Made by a program: the position numbers and the translations under genes. The notes beneath the pieces are model-generated. The model searched no databases. It was not told the origin of the DNA and was given only the letters and a program-made list of their open reading frames with translations. A stretch of DNA of 32,924 nt from Nitriliruptoraceae bacterium (GTDB taxonomy: Bacteria; Actinomycetota; Nitriliruptoria; Nitriliruptorales; Nitriliruptoraceae): contig SKTG01000146.1 in NCBI GenBank assembly GCA_007118045.1, positions 1 to 32,924 of the forward strand. Reading direction: 5' to 3'. Within the stretch, counting starts at the first letter, position 1; each line of letters begins with the position of its first letter. This document shows, one piece after another, positions 14,432 to 23,182 of the stretch.

Positions 14432-15616
14432 GTGAGCACCTACACCGCCGAGCAGGTGCTGGAACGGGTCCAGGGGCTCGCCCGTGAGGGGCTCGACGTC
14501 GCGACGTTCCTGTCGGCGGCGGGCGCCGCGCTCCATCGGGTGGTGCCGACGGACGTCGAGACCCTGCCGACCCCCTCGTGGGTCACGTTGGACCCGACCT
14601 CGCTGCTGATCACCAGCACCTTCTCCCCGGGATGCGAGATCCCGACCGAGGAGGTCGTGGCGCTCGAGTACCGCTCCGACATGCCGAGCAACCGGGTCGG
14701 CGACGTCGTGCGCCATCCTCTGGGCGTCCAGACGGCGCGGGAGCTGGTCGCGAACGATCCCGGCGGTGCCGGCGGGTACCTGGACCTCCTCCGCTCGATC
14801 GGCATCGAGCACGAGGCGCTGGTGGCGTTGCGGGCCCGCGACGGCGAGCACTGGGGCGCCGTGTACCTGGTCCGCGGCCCCGCACGAGCGGACTTCTCCC
14901 GGCAAGAGCTCGGCTTCCTGCGCACGGTGGCTCCCTATCTGGCCGAGGGGATCCGGCGCGGTTTGCTGTTGGGTGAGGCCTCGGAGCCGGAGAGGCCGGA
15001 TGCCCCGGCGATCGTCGTGCTCGGGGAGGATCTCACCCCGGAGTCGTTCACTCCGGGTGCGCAGCAGTGGTTGCAGGACCTGCCGGCGTCGCATGGCGAC
15101 GGGCTGCCCGCGGCCGTGCTCTCCGTGGCCCAGGTCGCGCTCGCGGGTCGTGACGGGGATCCGTGGGGGGATCCCGCTCGCGCCCGGGTGCTCTCCGATC
15201 GCCGCGGATGGGTGATGCTGCACGGCCAGTCGCTCGCGGGCGCAGGTCGGCGAGTGGCGGTGACCATCCAGCCGGCAGGCCCCGACCGGATCACCCCCTT
15301 GCTCATGGCCGCCTACGAACTGACCGCTCGGGAGGAGCAGGTCACCCGTCACGTGCTACAGGGTGACTCGACCGCCCAGATCGCCGCGGCGCTGAGCGTG
15401 TCTCCCTACACCGTGCAGGAACACGTGAAGAACATCTTCGGGAAGACCGCGGTCTCCAGCCGTCGCGAGCTCGTGAGCCGGGTGTTCACCCGTCATCACC
15501 AGCCACGGGTCGAGGACAACGACGAACGGATCGGACTGGACAGACCGATCCGCGGCGGCCCCTTCCCCCACCCGTCGGCGCAACGGCTCGGCGCGGCGCA
15601 CCAGGAGCCCGCCTGA
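14432..15616 (+). CDS. GAF-like sensor LuxR-family regulator
   Basis: About 394 aa. The N-terminal part (about 20-180) looks like a GAF domain (HRVVPTDVETLPTPSW, GAVYLVRGPARADFSRQELGFLRTVAPYLAEGIRRGL). A linker region follows, and the C-terminal LuxR-type HTH is at about 297-351 (LTAREEQVTRHVLQGDSTAQIAAALSVS, then VQEHVKNIFGKT). The first in-frame start that keeps the conserved part is GTG 14432; no strong ribosome site is nearby (a GGAGGG lies 20 nt upstream), so the start is uncertain. It is divergent from the cupin gene. There is no receiver domain, so it probably senses a small ligand directly. Confidence 0.88.
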   Translation: MSTYTAEQVLERVQGLAREGLDVATFLSAAGAALHRVVPTDVETLPTPSWVTLDPTSLLITSTFSPGCEIPTEEVVALEYRSDMPSNRVGDVVRHPLGVQTARELVANDPGGAGGYLDLLRSIGIEHEALVALRARDGEHWGAVYLVRGPARADFSRQELGFLRTVAPYLAEGIRRGLLLGEASEPERPDAPAIVVLGEDLTPESFTPGAQQWLQDLPASHGDGLPAAVLSVAQVALAGRDGDPWGDPARARVLSDRRGWVMLHGQSLAGAGRRVAVTIQPAGPDRITPLLMAAYELTAREEQVTRHVLQGDSTAQIAAALSVSPYTVQEHVKNIFGKTAVSSRRELVSRVFTRHHQPRVEDNDERIGLDRPIRGGPFPHPSAQRLGAAHQEPA

Positions 15617-15709
15617 CGGTCGAGGATGGTCTCGACGCATGGTCGCACCCGTACCAGACGGCTGCCTGGCGGACCGGGATCCGTCATCGTGCTCGTCACC
15701 CACCTCGGG

Positions 15710-16531
15710 TCAGACCGAACCGCCCGAGATCTCCGTGTTCGTGCCGGTCACGTAGGACGCGTCGTCCGACAGCAGGAAGCCGACGACGGCCGCCACCTCC
15801 TGCACGCTGCCGTAGCGACGCAACGGGACCATGCCGATCATCTGGTCGGCGACCTCCTCGACGGTGTCGGCGTAGTACGGGCTCGGCGTCGCCGCCTGCA
15901 GCTCGACCTGCCGGTCCCACATCATCCCGGGGCCGATGAACGCCGGACTGATGGCGTTGACCCGGATGTTCGCGCCGGCGAGATCCTTGGCAGCGCTGCG
16001 ACAGAGGCCGAGCACGGCGGCCTTCGAGGCCGAGTACGCCGCCATGTTCGGCGCCCCCGACACCCCGGCCATGGAAGCGACCACCACGACCGACCCGGGC
16101 CGCTGCGCGGCGATCAGCGCGTCCGCGCACGCCTGGACGACGGTGAAGGTGCCGACGACGTTCACCTCGAGCACCGTGCGTAGATCATCGATCGGGTAGC
16201 CGGGCATCGGGGTGAACGCGCCCTGGTAGCCGGCGCTCGTCACGATCGCGTCCGGTGGTCCGACGCGCGACACCACGTCGTGCACGGCCTCCGACACCGC
16301 GAGCTCGTCCGTGACGTCCAGCGGGCAGAGGTCAACGTCGGCGGCTCCGGCCGCGCGACACGCGTCGGCGGTCACCGTGAGCCGGTCCGTCGTGGCCTCC
16401 AGATCGCTCAGCACGACCGTGGCGCCATCGGCGGCTGCACGCTCGGCGATGCCGCCACCGATGTCGCCACCGGCACCGGTGACGAACGCGACCCTGCCGG
16501 CCAGTCGGCCGGGCGTCATGTTCGTGGTCAT
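15710..16531 (-). CDS. Short-chain dehydrogenase/reductase
   Basis: A 273-aa classical SDR. The NAD(P) motif is TGAGGDIGGGIA (about 18-29), with an acidic residue (SDLE) after the second strand that suggests NAD(H) preference. The catalytic residues appear as Asn124 (EVNVVG), Ser153 (ASMAGVSG), Tyr166 and Lys170 (YSASK). The C-terminal GFLLSDDASYVTGTNTEISGG is typical. The ATG at 16531 has GGAG upstream. It is convergent with the LuxR gene. The substrate is not apparent. Confidence 0.92.
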   Translation of the reverse strand: MTTNMTPGRLAGRVAFVTGAGGDIGGGIAERAAADGATVVLSDLEATTDRLTVTADACRAAGAADVDLCPLDVTDELAVSEAVHDVVSRVGPPDAIVTSAGYQGAFTPMPGYPIDDLRTVLEVNVVGTFTVVQACADALIAAQRPGSVVVVASMAGVSGAPNMAAYSASKAAVLGLCRSAAKDLAGANIRVNAISPAFIGPGMMWDRQVELQAATPSPYYADTVEEVADQMIGMVPLRRYGSVQEVAAVVGFLLSDDASYVTGTNTEISGGSV

Positions 16532-16700
16532 ACGAGCTCCGGTCCGCGGTGTCCGGCAGGCTCGACGGCCGGACGCTGCGCTGGGCGAGGGGACGTGCGA
16601 TGAACCCAGACTAGAGCCGTGCGCCTGCCGGCGGCGTCGGGGACGCAACGTCTCTGCGAGCGACGCCGGTGGACGTGTGGAAGGGTGGCAGGATGGACGC

Positions 16701-17021
16701 GTGGGTGGCCCGACGCTCGATGTCCCGCTGCGGTTCACAGGAGCCGGAGGCCTCGTGCTCCGGCGGGGTGACCAGGTGCTCGGCGCCGCTGGCCACCTGG
16801 GCTGGCCAGCCGCCATCGGACACCTCGGGGTCCTCGTCCCGCCCCTGATGCGCGGTCGCGGTGTGGGGGCAGGCCTCGGTGCTGCTGCGACCCGTCGGGC
16901 GCTCGACCAGGGCCTGACACCACAGTGGCGAGCCGCCCGGACGAACGCCGGCTCCAGGCAGGTCGCCCGCCGCATCGGCTACCGCGAGATGGGTCGCCAG
17001 TTCAGCTTCCGACTGGGATAG
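16701..17021 (+). CDS. Short GNAT acetyltransferase, probably N-terminally truncated
   Basis: From GTG 16701 a 106-aa product corresponds to the C-terminal half of a GNAT enzyme. HLGVLVPPLMRGRGVGAGLG is the acetyl-CoA binding motif (V-x-P-x-x-RGRGVG), followed by PQWRAARTNAGSRQVARRIGYREMGRQFS, which matches the usual end of these proteins. Relatives I know of have about 200-250 residues with a further N-terminal domain that is not visible upstream. AGGATGG precedes the GTG. It may be a minimal enzyme or a remnant. Confidence 0.55.
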   Translation: MGGPTLDVPLRFTGAGGLVLRRGDQVLGAAGHLGWPAAIGHLGVLVPPLMRGRGVGAGLGAAATRRALDQGLTPQWRAARTNAGSRQVARRIGYREMGRQFSFRLG

Positions 17022-17215
17022 CCGGGACGCTCCCGCGGGCTCGACGACGATACGGGTCCGAGCAGCTGGACCCGGCGCTCCACCGGGTTCTGGGCTCCGT
17101 GCGACGCCGAGCTCCCCCTGTCTCGTTCCGCGTCGGTCGAGCGCGGGCGGGTGCTGGCCGGACGCCGTACGGTTGCCCGTTCTCACGCCCTGCAGCCTTC
17201 TCGTCGAGGACCTCC

Positions 17216-17920
17216 GTGCTCCGAGTCTCGGCCCTGTGGCGTTACCCCGTGAAGTCCCTCCGGGGCGAGCGCGTCGAGACCTCCCGGATCACCCGGCACG
17301 GCCTCGTGGGCGATCGCGCCTTCGGGATCGTCGACCTGGAGACCGGGCACGTCCTGACCGCGCGCCGCGAGCCACGCTTGCTCTTCGCGACGGCTCGATG
17401 GCACGACGGCGACGTACGGATCACGAGCCCGGAGGATCAGCCACTCGATACGGACGATGAGCTCTCCGACTGGCTCGGCCGACGGGTGCGGCTGACCCGT
17501 GCCGCCGAGCACGGAGGCGTCTACGAGAACCCGTCCGACAGCGAACGCGAGACGGAGTGGGTGACCTGGCAGGGTCCCGGACATGCCTGGCACGACAGTG
17601 GACGCACGCGTGTGTCGCTGGTGTCCACCGCGAGCCTCGGTGCGTGGGCGTCCGAACGTTTCCGATCCAACGTGCTGCTCGAGGGAAGTGACGAGGACGC
17701 GCTCGTCGGTCGAGAGGCGCGTCTGGGCACGGCCACGCTCGCGGTGAACACGCGGGTGGGCCGATGCGTGATGGTCACCAGATCCCAGCCAGGCCTCGAG
17801 GTGGATCGCGAGGTGCTGCGCACCATCCACCGCGAGCGGGATGGGAACCTCGCGGTCGGAGCCCTGGTGATGGTCCCCGGCGTGGTGTCCGTCGGTGACC
17901 GGTTGACCCCGCTCACATGA
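17216..17920 (+). CDS. MOSC domain protein (YcbX-like)
   Basis: A 234-aa protein. The N-terminal MOSC beta-barrel (LWRYPVKSLRGERVE, GLVGDRAFGIVD) is followed by the MOSC domain (FRSNVLLEG, then TRVGRCVMVT with the conserved Cys, and VMVPGVVSVGD). MOSC proteins of this type act with molybdenum-cofactor enzymes on N-hydroxylated compounds or carry sulfur. GAGGA lies about 5 nt before GTG 17216. The Cys in GRCVM fits the Mo-ligand or sulfur-carrier position. No molybdenum gene is visible nearby. Confidence 0.87.
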   Translation: MLRVSALWRYPVKSLRGERVETSRITRHGLVGDRAFGIVDLETGHVLTARREPRLLFATARWHDGDVRITSPEDQPLDTDDELSDWLGRRVRLTRAAEHGGVYENPSDSERETEWVTWQGPGHAWHDSGRTRVSLVSTASLGAWASERFRSNVLLEGSDEDALVGREARLGTATLAVNTRVGRCVMVTRSQPGLEVDREVLRTIHRERDGNLAVGALVMVPGVVSVGDRLTPLT

Positions 17921-18091
17921 CGACTCAGGGGCGCCTGCGGCGACCGTTGGTGGGGTCACCGGTGGTGGTGACGGGGCCATCGCACCGATGGGACCGACCA
18001 GCGCGGGTGACCGATCACCCACGAGATCGACCCGAACCCGGACGCGGAACAGCCCTGCGGGTCCGTCGCGGCCTCGTGACTGACCGGCACG

Positions 18092-18523
18092 TCACGTCAC
18101 GACGAGGACCACGGCTGCGATCGTGGTGACGGTCACCGCCACGACCTGCAGGGCCCGACCGGTCCAGACGACCGTCCGGGGCGGCCACCCCAGCCGTCGA
18201 GCGGCGTGCTCGCTCGCGAAGCGGTCCCGCCCCCACCACGCCAGCTGGCGCTGCCGCATCGCCTCGCGCAACCGCGGACGGGCCGAGGAGCTCACCCAGT
18301 GCCCCCAGATGTTCACACCGGCCAGTCCCAGCAGGACGAACACGCCCAGGGCGAGGTGTGTCCAGCTGGAGAGTTCGGTGTCGACCAGTCGGTCCCGGAG
18401 GATCTGTGCCATCACCTGTGTCGCGATCAGGCACCCGGTCCACCGGTTCATCAGCCAACCGAGCGCCTCGCGCGGGTCGGCGAAGACCGAGGTCGCGGGC
18501 GAGAGGGAACGATGTTCGGACAT
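18092..18523 (-). CDS. Small membrane protein of unknown function
   Basis: A 143-aa protein with hydrophobic segments at about 54-76 (WTHLALGVFVLLGLAGVNIWGHW) and 118-141 (TVVWTGRALQVVAVTVTTIAAVV), and a basic, Trp-containing loop between them (RLREAMRQRQLAWWGRDRF). The ATG at 18523 follows GGGAGCACCG. It is divergent from the GNAT gene at 18669. I do not recognise the family. Confidence 0.6.
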   Translation of the reverse strand: MSEHRSLSPATSVFADPREALGWLMNRWTGCLIATQVMAQILRDRLVDTELSSWTHLALGVFVLLGLAGVNIWGHWVSSSARPRLREAMRQRQLAWWGRDRFASEHAARRLGWPPRTVVWTGRALQVVAVTVTTIAAVVLVVT

Positions 18524-18668
18524 CGGTGCTCCCGGCACGGTTCCGCGGGCGGAGCCTCCGAACGTGACGGTCCCGACGGGGCCTGCCTGGCGGCGACTCC
18601 CCACGAACGACCGGGTCCATCCGGTCACCCGATGGCGGCTGGACCCGCCCTACGGCAGACTCCGTGCC

Positions 18669-19160
18669 GTGGCGACCCTCTCGATCCTTCCCGTGACCGC
18701 CGACGATCTGCCGTTCGTCCGCGAGATGCTGTACGAGGCCGCCTTCTGGCGCGACACGTCCGGCGCGCCACCGATCGACGAGGCACTGGACCGGGCGTGG
18801 CTCGCTCTCTACGTCGAGGGGTGGGGACGGCCGGGCGACGACGGTCTGATCGCCCGCCTCGGCGGGGCACCTGCCGGCGCCGTGTGGGTACGGCGCTTCG
18901 ACGACGAGGTGCACGGCTACGGCTACGTCGACGAGTCGACCCCCGAGCTCAGCATCGCGGTCACGCAGGAACATCGCGGTCGCGGTGTCGGACGCTGCCT
19001 GCTGATGACGATGATGGTCCAGCTCCGCTTCCAGGCCGTCGCCGGGGTGAGCCTCAGCGTGGAGGACGACAACCCCGCACGGGCGCTGTACGAGGACCTG
19101 GGGTTCTTGCCCGTGAAGGCCGTCGATGGTGCCACCACCATGCTGCGCAACCTGGCGTGA
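18669..19160 (+). CDS. GNAT-family acetyltransferase
   Basis: A 163-aa single-domain GNAT. The strand-helix start ILPVTADDLPFVREMLYEA is followed by the acetyl-CoA motif ELSIAVTQEHRGRGVGRCLL (V-x-x-x-x-RGRGVG). The conserved end is VSLSVEDDNPARALYEDLGFLPV. I took GTG 18669 as the start because conservation begins there; no strong ribosome site is present, so a start a few codons away is possible. The substrate is unknown. Confidence 0.85.
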   Translation: MATLSILPVTADDLPFVREMLYEAAFWRDTSGAPPIDEALDRAWLALYVEGWGRPGDDGLIARLGGAPAGAVWVRRFDDEVHGYGYVDESTPELSIAVTQEHRGRGVGRCLLMTMMVQLRFQAVAGVSLSVEDDNPARALYEDLGFLPVKAVDGATTMLRNLA

Positions 19161-19558
19161 CCCCGATCGGCGCCGCTCGTCACCGAGTCTCTCGAACGCA
19201 TCGACCTGTGACCCCGGACACCGAGAACGACCTCGTCGGTGGCCTCCAGGTCGTGTCATCTGGACGGAGGACGGCGTGATCTGGATGGACGTCTCGCCCG
19301 TCGCGGGGACACGGCGAGTCGACGAGCTGCTTGGCATGTGAGGGGTTCACGACGTCGCCGCGTCCGGGCTGCAGGTTCTGCGAGCGCGTCTCGGGCTGCA
19401 GGCGCCTCCCTCGATGGTGTCGACCTCGAACCGCACGGGTTGACGCCGTAGGGCTCGAGCCGGGCTAAGTAGCTGTCGGCATCGGTCTCAGGCATCTGCC
19501 CGATGTGAGCAGCCCCTCCTTAGACGCATGGTCGGCGGACCGTGTGAAGGAGGGAACG
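19161..19558. other. Intergenic region with no supported gene
   Basis: Nearly 400 bp without a convincing gene. On the minus strand a frame opening at 19495 (MPETDADSYLARLEPYGVN) gives about 22 natural-looking residues and then turns into Arg/Ala-rich sequence. Shifting frame would continue as VRFEVDTIEGG, so it may be a decayed gene fragment. On the plus strand VIWMDVSPVAGTRRVDELLGM (about 19279-19341) is another short fragment without a start. I assign neither. Confidence 0.4.
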
Positions 19559-19891
19559 ATGGAGCGCAGGACGATCACGACGTGGGTCGCCGCCGTCGCC
19601 GCCGCGACGCTGGGCGCGTGCGGGGCGGCACCGGACGGGTCGGCGACGTCCCAACCCGAGCAGGTACCTGCCGAGGAGGCCGAAGCAGCCGAGTCGGACG
19701 AGCGCGGTCAGGATGGCCGCGATGACGGCACCGACCGGGACGAGCCCGGTGAGCGGGGTGGCGGCGAAGATCCCGCGCAGGAGGGTGACGACGCCGGGAC
19801 GCCATGGCACCTGCTGCCCGAGCAGGACCGTCCCGCTCCGGTCCAACAGCCCGAGTGCGATCTCGCGAGCCCGACGCCGGTGGCGTGCTGA
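19559..19891 (+). CDS. Small acidic lipoprotein of unknown function
   Basis: A 110-aa product. The signal (MERRTITTWVAAVAAATLGAC) ends in a good lipobox LGAC with Cys about 21. An acidic, Gln/Glu/Asp-rich low-complexity segment follows, then PWHLLPEQDRPAPVQQPECDL to the end. AAGGAGG precedes the ATG at 19559 by 6 nt, strong support for this start. The antisense strand looks hydrophobic only because it mirrors the acidic codons. A strong inverted repeat starts 8 nt after the stop. Confidence 0.6.
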   Translation: MERRTITTWVAAVAAATLGACGAAPDGSATSQPEQVPAEEAEAAESDERGQDGRDDGTDRDEPGERGGGEDPAQEGDDAGTPWHLLPEQDRPAPVQQPECDLASPTPVAC

Positions 19892-19898
19892 GCGGGCA

Positions 19899-19962
19899 CG
19901 GCCGCCCTCCTGAGCGGCGGCCGGGTCGGCGCCGGTCCGATCGCTGCTCAGGAGGGCGGCCG
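19899..19962 (+). terminator. Strong inverted repeat after the lipoprotein gene
   Basis: CGGCCGCCCTCCTGAGC (19899-19915) is the exact reverse complement of 19946-19962, making a 17-bp stem with a 30-base loop. It lies right after the lipoprotein stop. There is no T-run, which is usual for GC-rich actinobacterial terminators; a regulatory role is also possible. Confidence 0.5.
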
Positions 19963-20007
19963 AGCGGATGGTCCCGAGGTCGGCCGGGCCGCTGGCCACG
20001 GCACCCC

Positions 20008-20035
20008 TTGCACAGCGACGACGCATCGGGATACT
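20008..20035 (+). promoter_or_regulatory. Predicted promoter of the LAL regulator
   Basis: TTGCAC (20008-20013), 16 bp, GATACT (20030-20035). The start would fall around 20042, leaving a leader of about 9 nt before ATG 20051, which has no clear ribosome site. This suggests a nearly leaderless message. Confidence 0.45.
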
Positions 20036-20050
20036 GCCCCTGGGTGCACC

Positions 20051-22981
20051 ATGGGATTCGTTGGACGGAACGCAGAGCTCGAACGGCTCGAGGAGGCACT
20101 GCGGACGGCGGTGGAGGGCCAGCCGACCACGGTGCTGCTGGGCGGGGACGCCGGCGTCGGCAAGAGCCGGCTGCTCGCCGAGTTCAGCGACCGTGCCACC
20201 GAACGGGGTGTGCTGGTGCTCAGCGGCGCCTGCCTGGAGCTCGGCGGCGACGGGTTGCCCTACGCCGCGGTCACCGAGGCGTTGCGAGGGCTGACCGACG
20301 AGCTCGGTCCGGCCGAGCTGCGACGACTCGCCGGTGGGACCGACGCCGAGCTGGGACGGCTGCTGCCGGGGCTGGACCCCGGCGACGGATCGGTGCGTGC
20401 GGCGCCTTCCGAGGCACTGACGCCGACGTCACAGTTGGGCTTGTTCGAGGCGCTGCTCGGTGTGCTCCACGCGCTGGCGGCGCGCTCCCCGGTGGTGGTG
20501 ATCCTCGAGGACGTGCACTGGGCCGACGCGTCGACACGGGACCTGCTCGTGTTCCTGGCCCACAACCTGGGTGACCTGGCTCTGGTGCTGGTCGTCAGCT
20601 TCCGGACCGACGAGCTGCGGCGCCAGCACCCCCTGCGGTTCCTGCTGCCCCGCCTCCTCCGTGAGGACACCGTGCGCTACCTCGAGCTCGACCCGTTCGG
20701 GCACGACGAGTTCGAGCTGCTGCTCGAGGGGCTGGTGGGGGAACCGCCGGGACCGGAGATGACCGAGGAGCTCCTCGATCGCACCGGAGGCAACCCGTTC
20801 TTCGCCGAGCAGCTGGTCGAGGCCGGAGCGGACGTGTCCGTGTTGCCCGAGCTGTTGCGGGACGTGCTGCTGCTCTCGCTGGACGGACTGTCCGCCACGG
20901 CGCTACAGGCGTTGCGGGTCCTCGCGGCGGCTGGCGGTGAGCACGTCGGTCACGAGCTGCTGGCATCTGTCGTCGGGTCGTCCGACCAGGAGCTGGACGC
21001 GGCGTTGCGCGAGGCGACGGACGCCGGCGTCCTGATCGCCGACACGGAAGCGGGGACCTACAGGTTGCGCCATGCTCTGCTGACCGAAGCGGTCATCACG
21101 ACGTTGCTACCCGGTGAGGCCGGCCGGGTGCACGGGCGGTTGGCGCGGGCCATCGAGAACGACCCGGGCCTGGCGGTGCGCTCCGCCGCCGCCGAGCTGG
21201 CACACCACTGGCACCAGGCCCAGGACCAGCCCCGGTCGTTGGTCGCCTCGCTCGACGCCGCGCGCGCGGCCGAGACGAGCCTCGGCGTCGATGAAGCCGG
21301 ATCGCACGTGGAACGGGCGCTGGCGCTGTGGGATCAGGTGCCGCGGGCGCGGGAGCTGACCGGGATCGAGCACCATGAGCTGCTCGAGTGGGCAGCGCGG
21401 CTGTCGTTCCTCGCCGGCCAGCCGCGCCGAGCCATCGCCCTCCAACGGGACGCGCTCGCCGAGCTCTCACCGGACGCCGATCTCGACGTGCGGGCGCGCC
21501 TGCACGAGCCACTCGGCGAGTACCTGTGGGACATCGGGGACGGCGACGGAGCCGTGCAGGCTCGCGCCGAGGCCGTCCGGCTGCTCCCCGCCGACCCGCC
21601 ATCACCCGAGCGGGCCCGTGCGCTGGCCAGCTACAGCCACGTCCTGATGCTGACCCATCGCCATGACGCGTCGAACGAGATCGGCGACGAGGCCCTGGCC
21701 ATGGCCCGCACCGTCGGGGACCGCGGGGTCGAGGCGGCCGTGCTCGGCACCCTCGGACCGAGCCTGGCGGCGCGCGGGGAACGAGAGGGTCTCGACCTGT
21801 TGCACGAAGCCCGCGCGATCGCCGAGGAGCTGGACGACGACTGGAAGGTCATCCGTAGCTACCACAACGAGGCGGCAGTCCTCCTCTCGTTCGGCCGCTA
21901 CGACGAGGCGATCGCGGTCGCCTCGACGGGTCTCGAACACGCTCGCACCCACGGCACCGTTCCCGGCGGGGGGCTGATCGCCGTGCTCGCCCGCGCGGCC
22001 CTGTATCGCGGTCGGTGGGAGCTCGCCGACGACGCCCTCCGCACGGCTTCCCGCGAAGCCGGTGGGTACTTCGCCGCGTTGAACCGGCTCTACCTCGCCT
22101 ACCTCGTCGCGTGCCGGGGCGAGCCCGAGCGTGCTCGGAAGGCCCTGGCGGACGCGCGGCGCCTGGGTGTCCTCAACGACCAGACCACGCGCGATCGCGT
22201 CCTCATGGTCCAGCTGACGGCCGCCCTCATGGACGGCGACACCGCTGCGGTCGTGGTGGCCCTGGACGCCGTGCGTCCGATCGACGACCGGGTGGAGGGA
22301 TCTGGACGCCTGGCGGAGGACGCCATCGAGCTGCGAGCGCTCGTCCTGCGAGCCCTCGCCGATCAGGCCGTGACCGGACATCGCGATCCGACGCGTGGGG
22401 ACGCCGTGCTGGCCGACTGCCGCCAGATCGCCGAGCGGACGGCTGCGACCCTCCCGCCGGTGCCGATCTGGCTGGCGTTGGCCGAAGCCGAGCACGCCCG
22501 CCTCACGGCCGCCTCCGACGCAGCCGAACGCTGGGACACCGCGACGACCCGCTGCGACCAGCTCGCGCTCGCTCACCACGGGGCGTATGCACGCTTCCGC
22601 CAGGCCCAGGCGCTCCTCGACCGCGGCTCGCGGGCACACGTGCACCAGCTTCTCCTCGACGCGCACACCGAGGCCGACGCTCTCGGTGCCGTCCCGTTGA
22701 GCAACGAGGTCCTCGCGCTCGCCCGACGCGGCAACATCGACCTCGGGCGCGAGGATGTCCCGACGCCGACCGAGCGGCTCGGTCTGACCCCACGCGAGGG
22801 CGAGGTGCTGGCCCTCCTCGCCGCGGGGCGTACCAACCCGGAGATCGCCGAGCGGCTGTACATCAGCACCAAGACCGCCAGCGTCCACGTCTCCAACATC
22901 CTGCGCAAGCTCGAGGTCTCGAACCGCGGTGAAGCCGCCGCGATCGCCCACCGCCACGCCGTCGGCTCGACGCGCGATTGA
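20051..22981 (+). CDS. Large ATP-binding LuxR-family regulator (LAL/MalT type)
   Basis: A 976-aa regulator. Residues 1-160 begin FVGRNAELERLEEAL with Walker A GGDAGVGKSR (31-40) and Walker B VVVILEDVHWAD (148-159), an AAA-type ATPase. A long, TPR-like helical region follows. The C-terminal LuxR HTH (about 913-968) is LTPREGEVLALLAAGRTNPEIAERLYIS, then VSNILRKLEVSNRGEAA. LAL regulators bind ATP and an effector through the helical part and activate transcription. It is followed after about 200 bp by a second LuxR regulator in the same direction. The targets are not evident. Confidence 0.93.
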   Translation: MGFVGRNAELERLEEALRTAVEGQPTTVLLGGDAGVGKSRLLAEFSDRATERGVLVLSGACLELGGDGLPYAAVTEALRGLTDELGPAELRRLAGGTDAELGRLLPGLDPGDGSVRAAPSEALTPTSQLGLFEALLGVLHALAARSPVVVILEDVHWADASTRDLLVFLAHNLGDLALVLVVSFRTDELRRQHPLRFLLPRLLREDTVRYLELDPFGHDEFELLLEGLVGEPPGPEMTEELLDRTGGNPFFAEQLVEAGADVSVLPELLRDVLLLSLDGLSATALQALRVLAAAGGEHVGHELLASVVGSSDQELDAALREATDAGVLIADTEAGTYRLRHALLTEAVITTLLPGEAGRVHGRLARAIENDPGLAVRSAAAELAHHWHQAQDQPRSLVASLDAARAAETSLGVDEAGSHVERALALWDQVPRARELTGIEHHELLEWAARLSFLAGQPRRAIALQRDALAELSPDADLDVRARLHEPLGEYLWDIGDGDGAVQARAEAVRLLPADPPSPERARALASYSHVLMLTHRHDASNEIGDEALAMARTVGDRGVEAAVLGTLGPSLAARGEREGLDLLHEARAIAEELDDDWKVIRSYHNEAAVLLSFGRYDEAIAVASTGLEHARTHGTVPGGGLIAVLARAALYRGRWELADDALRTASREAGGYFAALNRLYLAYLVACRGEPERARKALADARRLGVLNDQTTRDRVLMVQLTAALMDGDTAAVVVALDAVRPIDDRVEGSGRLAEDAIELRALVLRALADQAVTGHRDPTRGDAVLADCRQIAERTAATLPPVPIWLALAEAEHARLTAASDAAERWDTATTRCDQLALAHHGAYARFRQAQALLDRGSRAHVHQLLLDAHTEADALGAVPLSNEVLALARRGNIDLGREDVPTPTERLGLTPREGEVLALLAAGRTNPEIAERLYISTKTASVHVSNILRKLEVSNRGEAAAIAHRHAVGSTRD

Positions 22982-23182
22982 CGACGGGGCACGCCTCGAG
23001 CCTGGGAGAGGACTTCGGGTGACGTCCGTGGCCCGCTCGAGCCATCCTGCCGATGCATCCCGGATGAACCGGGAACCTCCAGCAGGAGGGCGAGTTCGGG
23101 CACCCGACTGCGACGTGCCGGCACGGACCGCCCGGATCACCGCGGGATGGTCCGGTGGTCGAGCTGGTGCGATGATGCCGTC

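Noticed and set aside
17917..18129. Small plus-strand frame starting at ATGA over the MOSC stop
   Set aside because: Arg/Pro-rich product with no recognisable fold and it overlaps the next gene's end.
19520..20026. Hydrophobic minus-strand frame that looks like a membrane protein
   Set aside because: It is the mirror of an acidic low-complexity lipoprotein; Glu/Asp codons read as Leu/Val on the other strand. The plus strand has a perfect ribosome site and lipobox.
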